Below, in pieces: positions 37,022 to 46,055 of a stretch of DNA of 64,000 nucleotides. Both the position numbers and the translations under genes were made by a program. The stretch covers positions 558,001 through 622,000 of the forward strand of contig JAHPZA010000006.1 in NCBI GenBank assembly GCA_019058445.1, written 5' to 3'. This stretch comes from Promethearchaeota archaeon (lineage in GTDB: Archaea; Asgardarchaeota; Lokiarchaeia; Sigyniarchaeales; SOKP01). A model generated the notes under the pieces. It saw only the letters and a list, made by a program, of their open reading frames with translations, had not been told where the DNA came from and did no database searches. Positions within the stretch are counted from its first letter, which is position 1. Every line of letters begins with the position of its first letter.

Positions 37022-38215
37022 TTATTTAGATTGGAGGATTTGAAAGGGAGCAGCAGAGCATCTCCAAATCGCCAAGTCTTCGAACCCTAATACTTCGGCA
37101 TACGTTTTTTCTCCATTGCAGGTCGCTTTTAATTTTTGCCATAAAACAGCGGCAATATCTTCGATCGTTTTATCTTCGGTAATTATTTTAGAGGAATCAA
37201 CATCGATATTCGAAGCCATCCAATCGCAGGTTTGAGGATTCCCGCAGAGTTTAATAACTGGAGCAACAGGATTTCCACATGGACTCCCCCTACCTGTCGT
37301 CATACAAATTATCTGAGCTCCTGCTGCTGCTAACCCTGTCATAGATTCGACATCCAATCCAGGTTCAATCATAAGCCATAATCCTTTACTTTTGGGAGGT
37401 TCAGAATATTCTAAAGTACCTTGGATGGGAGCCTTTCCTGCTTTCGCAATAGTTCCTAAAGATTTTTCTTCAATTGTTGTGAGACCCCCCTCAATATTCC
37501 CAGGGGTTGGTTGTACACCCCTAAAATCAATTCCGTATTGGAGGATGTTTTCTAAAAAGTTATTTAAAGTATTCGTAATTTTTTCAGCTACTTTTTCATT
37601 AACAGCTCGTTTAGATAATAAGTGCTCTGTCCCGATCCACTCAGTAAATTCAGGTAGGATTGAAGTACCACCCAGCTCAACAATTTTATCGGAAACTACC
37701 CCCACTGCAGGATTAGCAGTGATTCCTGATATTGAGTCTGAACCTCCACATTCTAAGCCTAAAACTAAGTGGGAGAAATCAAATGGTTCCCTTTTTAACT
37801 CACTTGCTTGATCTGCCATTTCTTTACCAATTTTAACTCCCTTTTCAATTGCAGCAGCCGTACCTCCCTGTACATCTTGAACATTAAAAAATTCGACCGG
37901 TTTTTTCGATCTTTTAATATTTTTGGCGATAAGTTTATTGCTTAAATTTTCACAACCAAGTCCTACCACAATCACTCCATAAACATTTGGATTACTACCT
38001 AAACCTACCAATGTGCGAAGAGTATAAGTATAATCGGGTCCAAATTGTCCACAACCGAGAGGATGTGTTATAGCAACGCCATTTTCAATTTTATTTGCAA
38101 TTTGTTGAGCCACACGATTTACACATATTACTGAGGGAATAACAGCGATTTTATTTCTTATTCCAACTTTACCTTTCGGTCTCTCATAACCCATAAATTC
38201 TTCACTCATTTGCAA
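37022..38215 (-). CDS. Altronate/galactarate dehydratase large subunit-like (UxaA C-terminal family)
   Basis: A 397-aa UxaA-family hydrolyase. It begins EFMGYERPKGKVGIRNKIAV, with conserved HPLGCGQFGPD (residues about 50-60), LGLECGGSDSISG and CMTTGRGSPCGNP cysteine motifs for Fe. Members dehydrate D-altronate to 2-keto-3-deoxygluconate or act on related sugar acids and sulfolactate. It overlaps by 14 bp the upstream small subunit. In the IolM-IolN-IolO scheme this would be the altronate step; the tagaturonate reductase is not in the window. Confidence 0.85.
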   Translation of the reverse strand: MQMSEEFMGYERPKGKVGIRNKIAVIPSVICVNRVAQQIANKIENGVAITHPLGCGQFGPDYTYTLRTLVGLGSNPNVYGVIVVGLGCENLSNKLIAKNIKRSKKPVEFFNVQDVQGGTAAAIEKGVKIGKEMADQASELKREPFDFSHLVLGLECGGSDSISGITANPAVGVVSDKIVELGGTSILPEFTEWIGTEHLLSKRAVNEKVAEKITNTLNNFLENILQYGIDFRGVQPTPGNIEGGLTTIEEKSLGTIAKAGKAPIQGTLEYSEPPKSKGLWLMIEPGLDVESMTGLAAAGAQIICMTTGRGSPCGNPVAPVIKLCGNPQTCDWMASNIDVDSSKIITEDKTIEDIAAVLWQKLKATCNGEKTYAEVLGFEDLAIWRCSAAPFQILQSK

Positions 38216-38492
38216 CCCTCTCTAAATAATGACTTTTTATATTATGAGTATGAATCCAATCACCCACTTCTATCATCTCAGTGGCGATTCCTATAATTTG
38301 ACCGTATTTTTTGATTAAATCACCTTGATTTATGTTTTTTAAAGCGAATTTGTGACCCATAGGAATATCATGATTGATCTTTATATTATCTTCAGGAATT
38401 TGAATAATTTCATCTTTAGGTATATCTGCTAAACTTGTCGCACAATTATCTTCAGCATTCATTATTATATACTTGTTTTTCATTAAAATCAC
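38202..38492 (-). CDS. SAF-domain small subunit of altronate dehydratase-like enzyme (UxaA N-terminal family)
   Basis: A 96-aa SAF-domain protein (ALKNINQGDLIKKYGQIIGIATEMIEVGDWIHTHNIKSHY) that in bacteria is fused to or paired with the larger dehydratase domain. The GDWIHTHNI segment is the family signature. It ends inside the start of the large subunit gene (14-bp overlap), so the two are a coupled heteromeric enzyme. Confidence 0.85.
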   Translation of the reverse strand: MILMKNKYIIMNAEDNCATSLADIPKDEIIQIPEDNIKINHDIPMGHKFALKNINQGDLIKKYGQIIGIATEMIEVGDWIHTHNIKSHYLERVANE

Positions 38493-38663
38493 TCAATTGA
38501 AATTAAATTATTAAAATATCTAAATAAAATTTAAATTTGAAAAGTTTAATAGATTGTGATTTTTACTGAATTCAGATTAGTTATTTTGAATTTTAAAATA
38601 TAAATTTTAAATTTTTTTAAATATTACCCAAGTTAATTTTAGACTTTATAATTTTACTTTATA

Positions 38664-38987
38664 ATGAACGATGAACCAATAGACATCGAAGATATTGAAG
38701 CTTTTATTGATGGATTGAAGAAATCGTTTGATTCTCTTGATCAGGTCGATTCTCATCAAGGCTTTCAAATGCAATTAGCAAAAGCGATATCTTCCTTAAG
38801 ATTAAAGAAAATTGCGAAAATTGAACCTTTACCCACAAGCATCAAACCAATTGATTTGAAGGATTATTTGTTGAAAAAATTAGAAGATTTAAAATTGATT
38901 TTAGAATCAGAAAATATCAGAAGTTCTAAAAGATTTACTCTAGTAATGGAAATTGCCAAATTAAGAGAAAAATTAAACGAATTATGA
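38664..38987 (+). CDS. Hypothetical small helical protein
   Basis: A 107-aa acidic/lysine-rich protein, predicted almost all helix, with no membrane segment (MNDEPIDIEDIEAFIDGL... and a C-terminal helix VMEIAKLREKLNEL). It lies alone between the UxaA genes and TatD. I recognise no family. The clean start (ATG after TTTATA) and codon pattern favour a real gene. Confidence 0.6.
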   Translation: MNDEPIDIEDIEAFIDGLKKSFDSLDQVDSHQGFQMQLAKAISSLRLKKIAKIEPLPTSIKPIDLKDYLLKKLEDLKLILESENIRSSKRFTLVMEIAKLREKLNEL

Positions 38988-39075
38988 AAAAAATAGTATT
39001 GTATTCATATTATCTTTTTTTTGAATAATAAGAGAAATATCATTTATTAGAAATAATTAACTTGGTTTATTCATA

Positions 39076-39831
39076 ATGTTAATAGATATACATTGTCATT
39101 GTAATCTTTATTTGGCAATTGATGAGATTATTAAGGAAGCAGAAACTCAAGGAGTTAACAAAATCATTTCTGTAGGAATGAGTGCATTTGGTCTCAAAAG
39201 AGTGTTAGAAATCGCTAAAAAATATGATCAAATATACCCCGCGCTGGGCATTCATCCCGAAGAAGTAAAATTAAATAAAGATGTTGAAAATCAATTAGAC
39301 GCTATTATTGATTTTATAAGAAATAATAGAGAGATTATTTGCGCTATTGGTGAAATTGGCATAGATCACCATTTTATAAAGGAAAAGGAGTTATATCTAA
39401 TACAAAAAATAATTTTTGATAAAATGCTGGCATTAGCTCAAGAATTAAAATTACCTGTAAATCTCCATACAAAAGGAGCAGAGAAATTAATTTTCGAGAC
39501 TTTACCTTCCTATAACCTTCCCAATATAAACATTCACTGGTATTCGGGACCAGAAACCTATTTAAAAGAGGGAATTGAAAGAGGGTATTATTTTTCAATT
39601 ACTCCAGCGATAAAATATTCTCCTGCGGTAAAAAAAGTAGTTTTAAATGTAGATAAAGAACATATACTATTAGAAAGCGATGGCCCAGTTGAATATTCTG
39701 GAAAAATTGGAACTCCCGCAATGACTCGCGAAGTTTTAAACTTAATATCAAAATTTAAAGAAATCCCTGTTGATGATTTAGAGCTGCAAATTGAGAAAAA
39801 TACTCGAGATATCTTTCCAAGAATCTTTTAA
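39076..39831 (+). CDS. TatD-family deoxyribonuclease
   Basis: A 251-aa TIM-barrel metal-dependent hydrolase. The visible metal ligands are HCH in DIHCHCN (residues 4-8), E in IGEIGIDHH, H in NLHTKGA, H in NIHWYSG, and D in LESDGPV. ALGIHPEEVKL is also characteristic. TatD proteins have 3'-5' exonuclease activity in DNA repair and degradation. The gene is followed closely by the convergent tautomerase gene. Confidence 0.87.
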   Translation: MLIDIHCHCNLYLAIDEIIKEAETQGVNKIISVGMSAFGLKRVLEIAKKYDQIYPALGIHPEEVKLNKDVENQLDAIIDFIRNNREIICAIGEIGIDHHFIKEKELYLIQKIIFDKMLALAQELKLPVNLHTKGAEKLIFETLPSYNLPNINIHWYSGPETYLKEGIERGYYFSITPAIKYSPAVKKVVLNVDKEHILLESDGPVEYSGKIGTPAMTREVLNLISKFKEIPVDDLELQIEKNTRDIFPRIF

Positions 39832-39843
39832 AAATTATACATC

Positions 39844-40035
39844 CTACTGTTTTCTATCTATTAATAATGTACCTGCTACTCCTACATTTTCAGGTGAATG
39901 TTCATTAATAACGATCACATATGCAGATCTTGGAATTTTATAAGCCTTTTCAAGAGCATCCGTAATTTCTTTTATTAAGATTCGCTTTACCTCTACATCA
40001 TCAATTTTGGGACCATCTATCACAACATTTGGCAT
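39844..40035 (-). CDS. 4-oxalocrotonate tautomerase family protein
   Basis: A 63-aa tautomerase-superfamily protein with the catalytic Pro directly after Met (MPNVVIDGPKID). It has the compact beta-alpha-beta core (VKRILIKEITDALEKAYKI) and a hydrophobic end. It should assemble as a hexamer or dimer and tautomerise 2-hydroxy-muconate-like substrates; the physiological substrate is unknown. It sits between TatD and thymidylate synthase. Confidence 0.8.
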   Translation of the reverse strand: MPNVVIDGPKIDDVEVKRILIKEITDALEKAYKIPRSAYVIVINEHSPENVGVAGTLLIDRKQ

Positions 40036-40095
40036 TTAATAAAATCACTTCTGTTAATACTATTGTTGACAATAATAAACAACATACTCTAGTTA

Positions 40096-41112
40096 TTAGA
40101 TATTCTCTTTTTTCTCGATTAGCTCTATAACTTCGCTTGGAAGGGTTTCTCCTCTATTCTTCATCCGATTAAACATATCCTTGACTTCAGGAATGTTAAC
40201 TCCATAAATATGAAGAGAATTACTAAAATCTAAGTAATGTCCTATCTCTACTCCAAGTCTATCGGCTACATTCTTCTGGATTCTAACCATACCATTTACA
40301 TTAGCCTCCCACGCACGAAAGAGATCTCGGCTTCGCCATGTTGTTTGCATTATAAGTTTCCCTTCTTTTATTCTCATATAAATTCTTTGAAGACAAGGAG
40401 GATCAACATGATATGGGTCAATTAGGGGTCTCCATGTAATTGCTTGTGCTCTGCGACTAAAAGGGCTTTTTTTTAATTTCTGAATAATATATTCAATTTG
40501 ATTAATTTTTGGAAATTCTAAAATATCAAGTGGCAGTTTTTCAATACCTATTTGTTCAGAGATCTTTTTATCTAAATCGAACTCTACTCCATTTCTTAAT
40601 TTCCAGGTATTTGAGTCTGGAGTACTCTTGATCTTCTCTGCTTTTATTAATTTCTGATGCTTTTTCACGAATTCATTATCCACCAATTCTACTTCATAAT
40701 TCGCATGAATAGTATCTTCTAGGGAGAATGGAGTGTAATTAAATATTCTATCATGATAAGAATATGGAAAACTCGCGCCAGACTCCCATATATAATGATC
40801 ATTTGTACCATCCATGATTTCTTCAATATATCCGCTTTGTATGCTTCCAATTAAAAAGGTGTCTGCCATATTCCCATATACTTCATATGAATTACCATAC
40901 TTTGACTTGATTCTTAAGATTTTATCTTTACGCTTAATTGGATTGCTCATGGGATTCTTAATTTCTATTAACACTGTCGCGTCTTTAGAGGGGGGCTCTT
41001 TAGGTTTATCATACTCTGTTTTGATTTCATCACCAGTATATAACACTTGTGCTAAAGCAGAAAGCCACGCATCCCGTACATTTTCTTTAGAAATAAAAAT
41101 TACTTTAGCCAT
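40096..41112 (-). CDS. thyA: Thymidylate synthase family protein (ThyA-like, long N-terminus)
   Basis: A 338-aa protein. The C-terminal region reads as a thymidylate synthase: RRAQAITWRPLIDPY, PPCLQ with the catalytic Cys, TTWRSRDLFRAWEANVNGM (dUMP phosphate and folate contacts) and HIYG. It is longer than methanogen ThyA (about 220 aa) because of about 120 extra N-terminal residues, which include a basic stretch and another alpha-beta fold. Product: dTMP from dUMP, or an equivalent dCMP-hydroxymethylase reaction. The gene begins at ATG 41112. Confidence 0.78.
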   Translation of the reverse strand: MAKVIFISKENVRDAWLSALAQVLYTGDEIKTEYDKPKEPPSKDATVLIEIKNPMSNPIKRKDKILRIKSKYGNSYEVYGNMADTFLIGSIQSGYIEEIMDGTNDHYIWESGASFPYSYHDRIFNYTPFSLEDTIHANYEVELVDNEFVKKHQKLIKAEKIKSTPDSNTWKLRNGVEFDLDKKISEQIGIEKLPLDILEFPKINQIEYIIQKLKKSPFSRRAQAITWRPLIDPYHVDPPCLQRIYMRIKEGKLIMQTTWRSRDLFRAWEANVNGMVRIQKNVADRLGVEIGHYLDFSNSLHIYGVNIPEVKDMFNRMKNRGETLPSEVIELIEKKENI

Positions 41113-41524
41113 TTTTGATATACGTAAGTTAAACTATATTGAAAATGTATTTTTCATAACTATATAAAATATCTGTTAAAATTTTAATAATATTTAACAA
41201 ATCAAAATAGATTCAATTTACCCTAAAAAATTTAAGGATTTTTTTTTTTAAAAAATGAATCAAAAAAAAAATTCATTAGAACATTTTTATTTATTATTTT
41301 GTAAAAAATTTATCGCTATACAATCAATAATTAATAAATTGATATAATTTGTATAAAGAGACTTCATTTTAGTAATTTATAATTGTTTTAAAGTTGAATA
41401 AATACATATAAATGGGGTTTATAAAAACATAAATTTATAAAAGCTAGCCCAATAATTAATTTGAGTAAATTCATAATATAAAAATTAAAATATTAAAATT
41501 GAATTATAAATTTGAGATGATTTC
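41113..41524. other. Gene-free AT-rich region
   Basis: About 410 bases with no credible open frame. It holds a TGAAT/ATTCA hairpin around a run of A near 41257-41277 and multiple TATA-like sequences, and ends with the start of the first lysine-rich gene. Confidence 0.5.
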
Positions 41525-41692
41525 ATGCCTTTAAAAGATACCCTTAAAAACATTGGCGAAAAAACAAAAGATGGCCTTAAAAAGGTAGGAGAAGCTGGAA
41601 AAAAAGCTGGAAAAAAAGTAGGAGAAGCTGGAAAAAAAGCCGGAAAAAAGATTTCAAAAAAAGAAGCAAAGGAAGAAGAAGCAGCAGAATAA
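41525..41692 (+). CDS. Tiny lysine-rich repeat protein
   Basis: A 55-aa protein beginning MPLKDTLKNIGEKTKDGLKK. The centre is a tandem repeat of KKVGEAGKKAGKK, then a KEEEAAE acidic tail. It is amphipathic, and the net charge is strongly positive apart from the tail. Similar small proteins in archaea bind nucleic acid or membranes, but no domain is assigned here. The codon usage is uniform and start and stop are clear, so I believe it is real. A related protein follows at 41931. Confidence 0.65.
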   Translation: MPLKDTLKNIGEKTKDGLKKVGEAGKKAGKKVGEAGKKAGKKISKKEAKEEEAAE

Positions 41693-41930
41693 TTATAAAG
41701 CAGATATTTATCAAAATATTGCTTTTCTAATTAATTATTATTGTTTTTTTATTTTATTATAATCTTATTTTTTAAGATATTTTAACAAAAACCATAAATT
41801 TTTCTACTAAAATAGAGAATTTTCCTTGATAAATTTTATATACTAAAATTTTTAAGTAGTAAATTTACATATTTTTACTATAATAAAATCTTTCAAAAAA
41901 CTAATTTAAATATTTAAAAAGGTAGAAATT

Positions 41931-42068
41931 ATGGGAGACGAAGAAGAAAAAAAGAAAAAAGCCGAAAAAAAGAAGAAAAAAGCTAAAAAAGAAGCCAAGA
42001 AAGACGTCAAAAAAGGGATGAAAAAATTCGGTAAGAAGCTAATTAAAGGAGCTTTAGGTAATGACTAA
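41931..42068 (+). CDS. Tiny lysine-rich protein, second of a pair
   Basis: A 45-aa protein MGDEEEKKKKAEKKKKKAKK followed by EAKKDVKKGMKKFGKKLI and a GALGND end. AAGGT lies 8 nt upstream of the ATG, a good Shine-Dalgarno site. It is mainly lysine and alanine with an amphipathic C-terminal helix. No known domain. It is next to the 55-aa lysine-rich gene (240 bp apart) and precedes the ubiquitin/MoaD-like gene. Confidence 0.65.
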   Translation: MGDEEEKKKKAEKKKKKAKKEAKKDVKKGMKKFGKKLIKGALGND

Positions 42069-42213
42069 AGATTAATTTTAAGCTTCTCTCTCTAGCTTAA
42101 ATTAAACTTTAACTCTTTTTTTCCTACTATTTATAAAAATATAACGTCAAAATTTTATATATTTTTTAATTTCTTTTATACAAAAAGTAATGAGATAATA
42201 TGAGGAGATTGAA

Positions 42214-42519
42214 TTGAGTAGCGGAACTGTGAAGTATCTTATCCATATGGAGCCTCCATTTAGTATTTTAGCTAAAAAATCAAATGATATAGTATATTTC
42301 GATAAGGAATTAAAATTGATTGAATTAATTGAATATTTTCAGGAAAAGTTTGGTGATGAATTTAAAAATCTAGTTTGGGATAAGGAAAAAAAGGATGAAC
42401 TACACAAAATGCTTTCTATAATAATTAACGGAAGATCGTATCGAGATGAGCATTTTTTAGAAACCCTCTTAAAAGATGGTGATGATATTTCCTTTATCTA
42501 CATCTTCTTTGGAGGATAA
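42214..42519 (+). CDS. MoaD/ubiquitin-like beta-grasp protein ending in Gly-Gly
   Basis: A 101-aa protein. The C-terminal sequence IIINGRSYRDEHFLETLLKD then GDDISFIYIFFGG matches MoaD/SAMP small modifiers, with the terminal Gly-Gly that is adenylated by E1-like enzymes. A longer N-terminal segment (residues 1-60) with an extra helix precedes it. Start TTG lies 6 nt after GAGGAG. It could be a sulfur carrier (molybdopterin or thiolation) or a protein modifier. No E1 (MoeB/UbaA) is in the window. Confidence 0.75.
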   Translation: MSSGTVKYLIHMEPPFSILAKKSNDIVYFDKELKLIELIEYFQEKFGDEFKNLVWDKEKKDELHKMLSIIINGRSYRDEHFLETLLKDGDDISFIYIFFGG

Positions 42520-42550
42520 TCAACTCATTCTAATTTCTACTCAATCAAAC

Positions 42551-43252
42551 CTATTTTATTTCGATAGATAATTCAAAAAATGCATCCTCTTTCTTATTAG
42601 CGACATTAATTTTCTCAACTTTGCATTCCACAGGCCTTCCAACTTCCCTTTCCCATAAAGCTTCAATAATCCCGGATACAATATAAAAATGATAAATGAA
42701 ATCTTTAGTTTTGTCTAAAAATTCCGAATTTGTAAATCTGTAAACTGCTCTATTACCCGATTCATCCATTATTGGCTCGGAGATCTCAATTGAAGGTTGT
42801 AGGATATCATAGGAAGGGTAAAATTTACCGAAAACTTCAAAATATATCTTAGGAATTGAAATATTCCTCAGATTTTTTAGTCCTTTCTTCACAGTGGGAC
42901 CGAATGAAAAATCGATATACTCTAAACTACTACGCCCTATATCTTTAAAGACTTCCTCGTTATTGGGAAAATTTTTCTTTAAACCTGATAAAAGTGCTTT
43001 ATAATATGATGAGATAATTTCTTTTGGAAAAAAACTTTTCTTAGAACTGAAATATAAGTTATATGCCCCAACTTTTCGTTTAAATATTTTTTGTTTGATT
43101 TCAAGCATAGACACATATTTAGAGATTGTATTTCTTGAATACCCTTTTTCTTTTGCTATGTCTGTTATAGTAATGCCACTAGGATTTTCTCTGATACAGT
43201 CCATAATTTTTGTTTCATAATCTATTTGTTCTCTTGGAATGGCAATTTTCAC
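42551..43252 (-). CDS. wHTH transcription regulator with V4R-like C-terminal domain
   Basis: A 233-aa protein with an N-terminal winged helix (ITITDIAKEKGYSRNTISKY, residues about 28-47). The C-terminal domain ends FYIVSGIIEALWEREVGRPV then ECKVEKINV, a pattern of the V4R/4-vinyl-reductase and heme-NO-binding-like fold that binds hydrophobic small molecules. Such regulators couple a ligand to repression or activation. It is convergent with the MoaD-like gene. Confidence 0.7.
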   Translation of the reverse strand: MKIAIPREQIDYETKIMDCIRENPSGITITDIAKEKGYSRNTISKYVSMLEIKQKIFKRKVGAYNLYFSSKKSFFPKEIISSYYKALLSGLKKNFPNNEEVFKDIGRSSLEYIDFSFGPTVKKGLKNLRNISIPKIYFEVFGKFYPSYDILQPSIEISEPIMDESGNRAVYRFTNSEFLDKTKDFIYHFYIVSGIIEALWEREVGRPVECKVEKINVANKKEDAFFELSIEIK

Positions 43253-43389
43253 CTGTATTATGTAGTAAAGAATATGCTTTATGACTATTTCTATAGGAAC
43301 ATTAGATAATAATTTCTATCATTAGGATATAATTTTTATTCAAATAATAATCTTATCAGCCTAAGCTGGTATATTGTTAAATGGAATAT

Positions 43390-44469
43390 TTAAAATACAG
43401 AGATCTTAATAGTAATAAGAAATAATATGAGAACAAATCCAGTAATAAACGGATTTAAATAATTATCTTGTAATTTAATTTTGCTTGTTAAAAGGTCAAT
43501 CAAAACAAATACCGTTGAAAGAATTAAGGCGACGTATAATGTTAATTCTAATCCCCAGTTTGATAATTGAAAATGATTAGAAAAAGCTACTGCGAAAATT
43601 GTACAAATAAAAGTAAAAACAAAACCTCCGATATAGCCTTCAATAGATTTATTAGTACTTTTTGGAAAATGATGTTTTTTATCTCCAGTAAATATGCCAA
43701 TCATCGAGGCCATAGCATCTGCCACAGAGGTTATTAAAAGTACGATAAAAAATATAGGAAAAGTGAAGAAAATAAAAGGTCCAAAAGAAAAAACCATAAC
43801 AGATGTGCTAGAAAAGGAGTCTAATTCATCAGGAGTAAGTCCTGCTTTACACATTTTAATTGCAGCAGGAGGCATATAACCAAAATCAAATAACCTTATT
43901 AAATCTTGGGCAATAAAAGTTAAAGCAAAATCAATCCCGATTATAATTACAATAAACATCGCATAATTAATCCATGCGCTTCCCAATAATTCGAAAAAAA
44001 TATAATAACTAACTACAATACATAATCCAACTACAGCTCCAGGAAGAATATGAGTGATTCTCCGCTTTATTTGGCTTCTTTCGGAATAATTTTCCAAGAA
44101 CTCTTTACAAAAAACTTCATAATTATGTTGTTCGAGTAAAAGTTCGGGATTTCTAATGGTTCTTATTTTTGCGGAAATCCCCCAAAAAGAAACACCAATC
44201 ATGACTCCTACAATAAAAATGTTACCTAAAAGAGATAGCTCGTCTATCGCATTAGGAATTATTATCCCCTTCTCATTCCTACCGAATTTCAATATTAAAT
44301 GCGGATAAACAAATGCAAATGCTATTGTTAAAAGGGTATATATAACCTCATCGATTTTCTTATATGCGCTTTTATCCTCAACATTCCATGTTCTTACTAT
44401 ATGCACTAGCATTATTGATGCAAAAATGAGGCATAAAATCGTAACCGGTAAATATGAGAATAAAAGCAT
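43390..44469 (-). CDS. Membrane CTP-dependent lipid/polyprenol kinase-like protein
   Basis: A 359-aa integral membrane protein with about ten helices. SVADAMASMIGIFTGDKKHH followed by FPKSTNKSIEGYIGGF (about residues 240-275) matches the conserved motif of the dolichol kinase/phytol kinase/CTP:diacylglycerol kinase and phosphatidate cytidylyltransferase group. It probably phosphorylates or activates an isoprenoid or archaeol lipid. A paralogue lies at 44831. Exact substrate unresolved. Confidence 0.72.
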   Translation of the reverse strand: MLLFSYLPVTILCLIFASIMLVHIVRTWNVEDKSAYKKIDEVIYTLLTIAFAFVYPHLILKFGRNEKGIIIPNAIDELSLLGNIFIVGVMIGVSFWGISAKIRTIRNPELLLEQHNYEVFCKEFLENYSERSQIKRRITHILPGAVVGLCIVVSYYIFFELLGSAWINYAMFIVIIIGIDFALTFIAQDLIRLFDFGYMPPAAIKMCKAGLTPDELDSFSSTSVMVFSFGPFIFFTFPIFFIVLLITSVADAMASMIGIFTGDKKHHFPKSTNKSIEGYIGGFVFTFICTIFAVAFSNHFQLSNWGLELTLYVALILSTVFVLIDLLTSKIKLQDNYLNPFITGFVLILFLITIKISVF

Positions 44470-44570
44470 TTTTTTCCGGAGTTCTTTATTATTTTTTAAT
44501 CAATTATTGATTGTTTTTCAATATTTTAACACTTATAAAAGATATTTTAAGAATAAGAGTATCTTTTAGG

Positions 44571-44720
44571 TTATTTCTTTGTTCTCAACCACCCTTTTTC
44601 AAAAATCCAGTCAAAATCAAAAATTTCTGACTCATCATTTTCAGCTTTAACTGTGTCTTCATCATTATTTGACGTTTCAGTGAGTACTGATTTTAATTTC
44701 TTGTTATCTTCTTCCATCAT
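44571..44720 (-). CDS. Small acidic hypothetical protein
   Basis: A 49-aa protein MMEEDNKKLKSVLTETSNND followed by EDTVKAENDESEIFDFDWIF and a basic tail EKGWLRTKK. AAGGTGG lies 8 nt upstream of the ATG, a strong Shine-Dalgarno that supports translation. It sits between the two kinase-like genes on the same strand and may be co-expressed with them. No domain recognised. Confidence 0.6.
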   Translation of the reverse strand: MMEEDNKKLKSVLTETSNNDEDTVKAENDESEIFDFDWIFEKGWLRTKK

Positions 44721-44830
44721 TTTACAGTCCACCTTAAAATAAGTAGTACGCTCCTAAGGAATAATAATTGTTATATGAGGGTAAGTTTAAAAAAATTTAA
44801 ATTTTTCTTTCTTATTCTCCTAAAACTCAT

Positions 44831-45958
44831 TTAAATATATTGGAGTATAACTGAATAATACTCTAAATCTAAAATATAACGAATAATTACGTACATAATA
44901 GAACATCCTATTGGGATTAAAAGATTATCTGATAATTTTATTGGTTTACTCGTACTTATATCAAAAATCATAAATGCTCCAGCCAAAAGAATTCCATAAA
45001 AAGGTCCTATAAAAATTACGCATATTATAAAGCTTGTGATGGTACCTGCTAAAGTCCCTTCATATGTTTTATTGGGATTCCATGCGATATGTTTTTTCCC
45101 ATATCGTATTCCAACTTGGCTTGTCATTAAATCTCCTATCGAACTCATTCCTAAAATGGCAAAAAAAACCATTGGGGGGCATAAAAACGCTGCGAACATT
45201 TGCCCTATACAAAAATAAAGATATGTACAATATGATTGCTTCTCCTCCTCAGACATAATTAATATTGGAAGGATATTAAACGGAAACGCTAGATATTTAG
45301 TTTTTCGCGTTAGTTCATTTACAAGCATTATAATGCAAAAGATATAGAAAAAGAAAAATAGTACATAGTAGAACCATTGTAATGAAAACATAATATTTTC
45401 TATAGAATTTGGCTTTGTCAATATTCTAAAGTATAAATAAAGCATATTGGTTGAATCTGGATCAATTTTTATTTTTTCATTGTTATCATCATTATTAGTA
45501 GATTCCCTTACCATATTATAACTAATGTACCAAAGACCAATGAGACCAATAAAGATTAATACGTGATTTATCTTTCTGATAATATCTTTTTTAATTTTGC
45601 TTGTTTCATTTAATCTATTTTCCAATCTATTTATAAATTTACTAACGTCTTTTTCTTTCGATAATAATTTAAATAAACCTACGAATGCTGTCGATACGAG
45701 TAATATGGCACCAATTAAGACAATAGGCAAAAGGAGTGTGAATGTGAAGAGAGGTAATGTTTCATGATGAAGGTCCTCATCTTGTACCATTAAAATAAGG
45801 AATAAGAGTATGTTTATAAACACAAAAAATAAAGCTCCAAAACTTACCATATTACTAAGGACATCTGATCTATATGAAAAATACAGAAATCCAAAAAGCA
45901 TAAGAAAATAAGAAACCAACAATAATAAATACCAAATATAGAAAATGCTAATAAACAT
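44831..45958 (-). CDS. Membrane CTP-dependent lipid/polyprenol kinase-like protein, paralogue
   Basis: A 375-aa membrane protein, paralogous to 43390, with the SSIGDLMTSQVGIRYGKKHI and WNPNKTYEGTLAGT motifs of the dolichol kinase/cytidylyltransferase group. It has about ten helices and a lysine-rich loop at about 105-128. Two copies in one cluster suggest different polyprenol or archaeal-lipid substrates. Confidence 0.7.
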   Translation of the reverse strand: MFISIFYIWYLLLLVSYFLMLFGFLYFSYRSDVLSNMVSFGALFFVFINILLFLILMVQDEDLHHETLPLFTFTLLLPIVLIGAILLVSTAFVGLFKLLSKEKDVSKFINRLENRLNETSKIKKDIIRKINHVLIFIGLIGLWYISYNMVRESTNNDDNNEKIKIDPDSTNMLYLYFRILTKPNSIENIMFSLQWFYYVLFFFFYIFCIIMLVNELTRKTKYLAFPFNILPILIMSEEEKQSYCTYLYFCIGQMFAAFLCPPMVFFAILGMSSIGDLMTSQVGIRYGKKHIAWNPNKTYEGTLAGTITSFIICVIFIGPFYGILLAGAFMIFDISTSKPIKLSDNLLIPIGCSIMYVIIRYILDLEYYSVILQYI

Positions 45959-46055
45959 TTGACAACTAATAAATTAGTTAATTTATTAAATGAATCAATC
46001 TGAGTTTAAAAGGAAAGAAACCATAAATATAATTTACTAAAAATAAAGCTTAATT

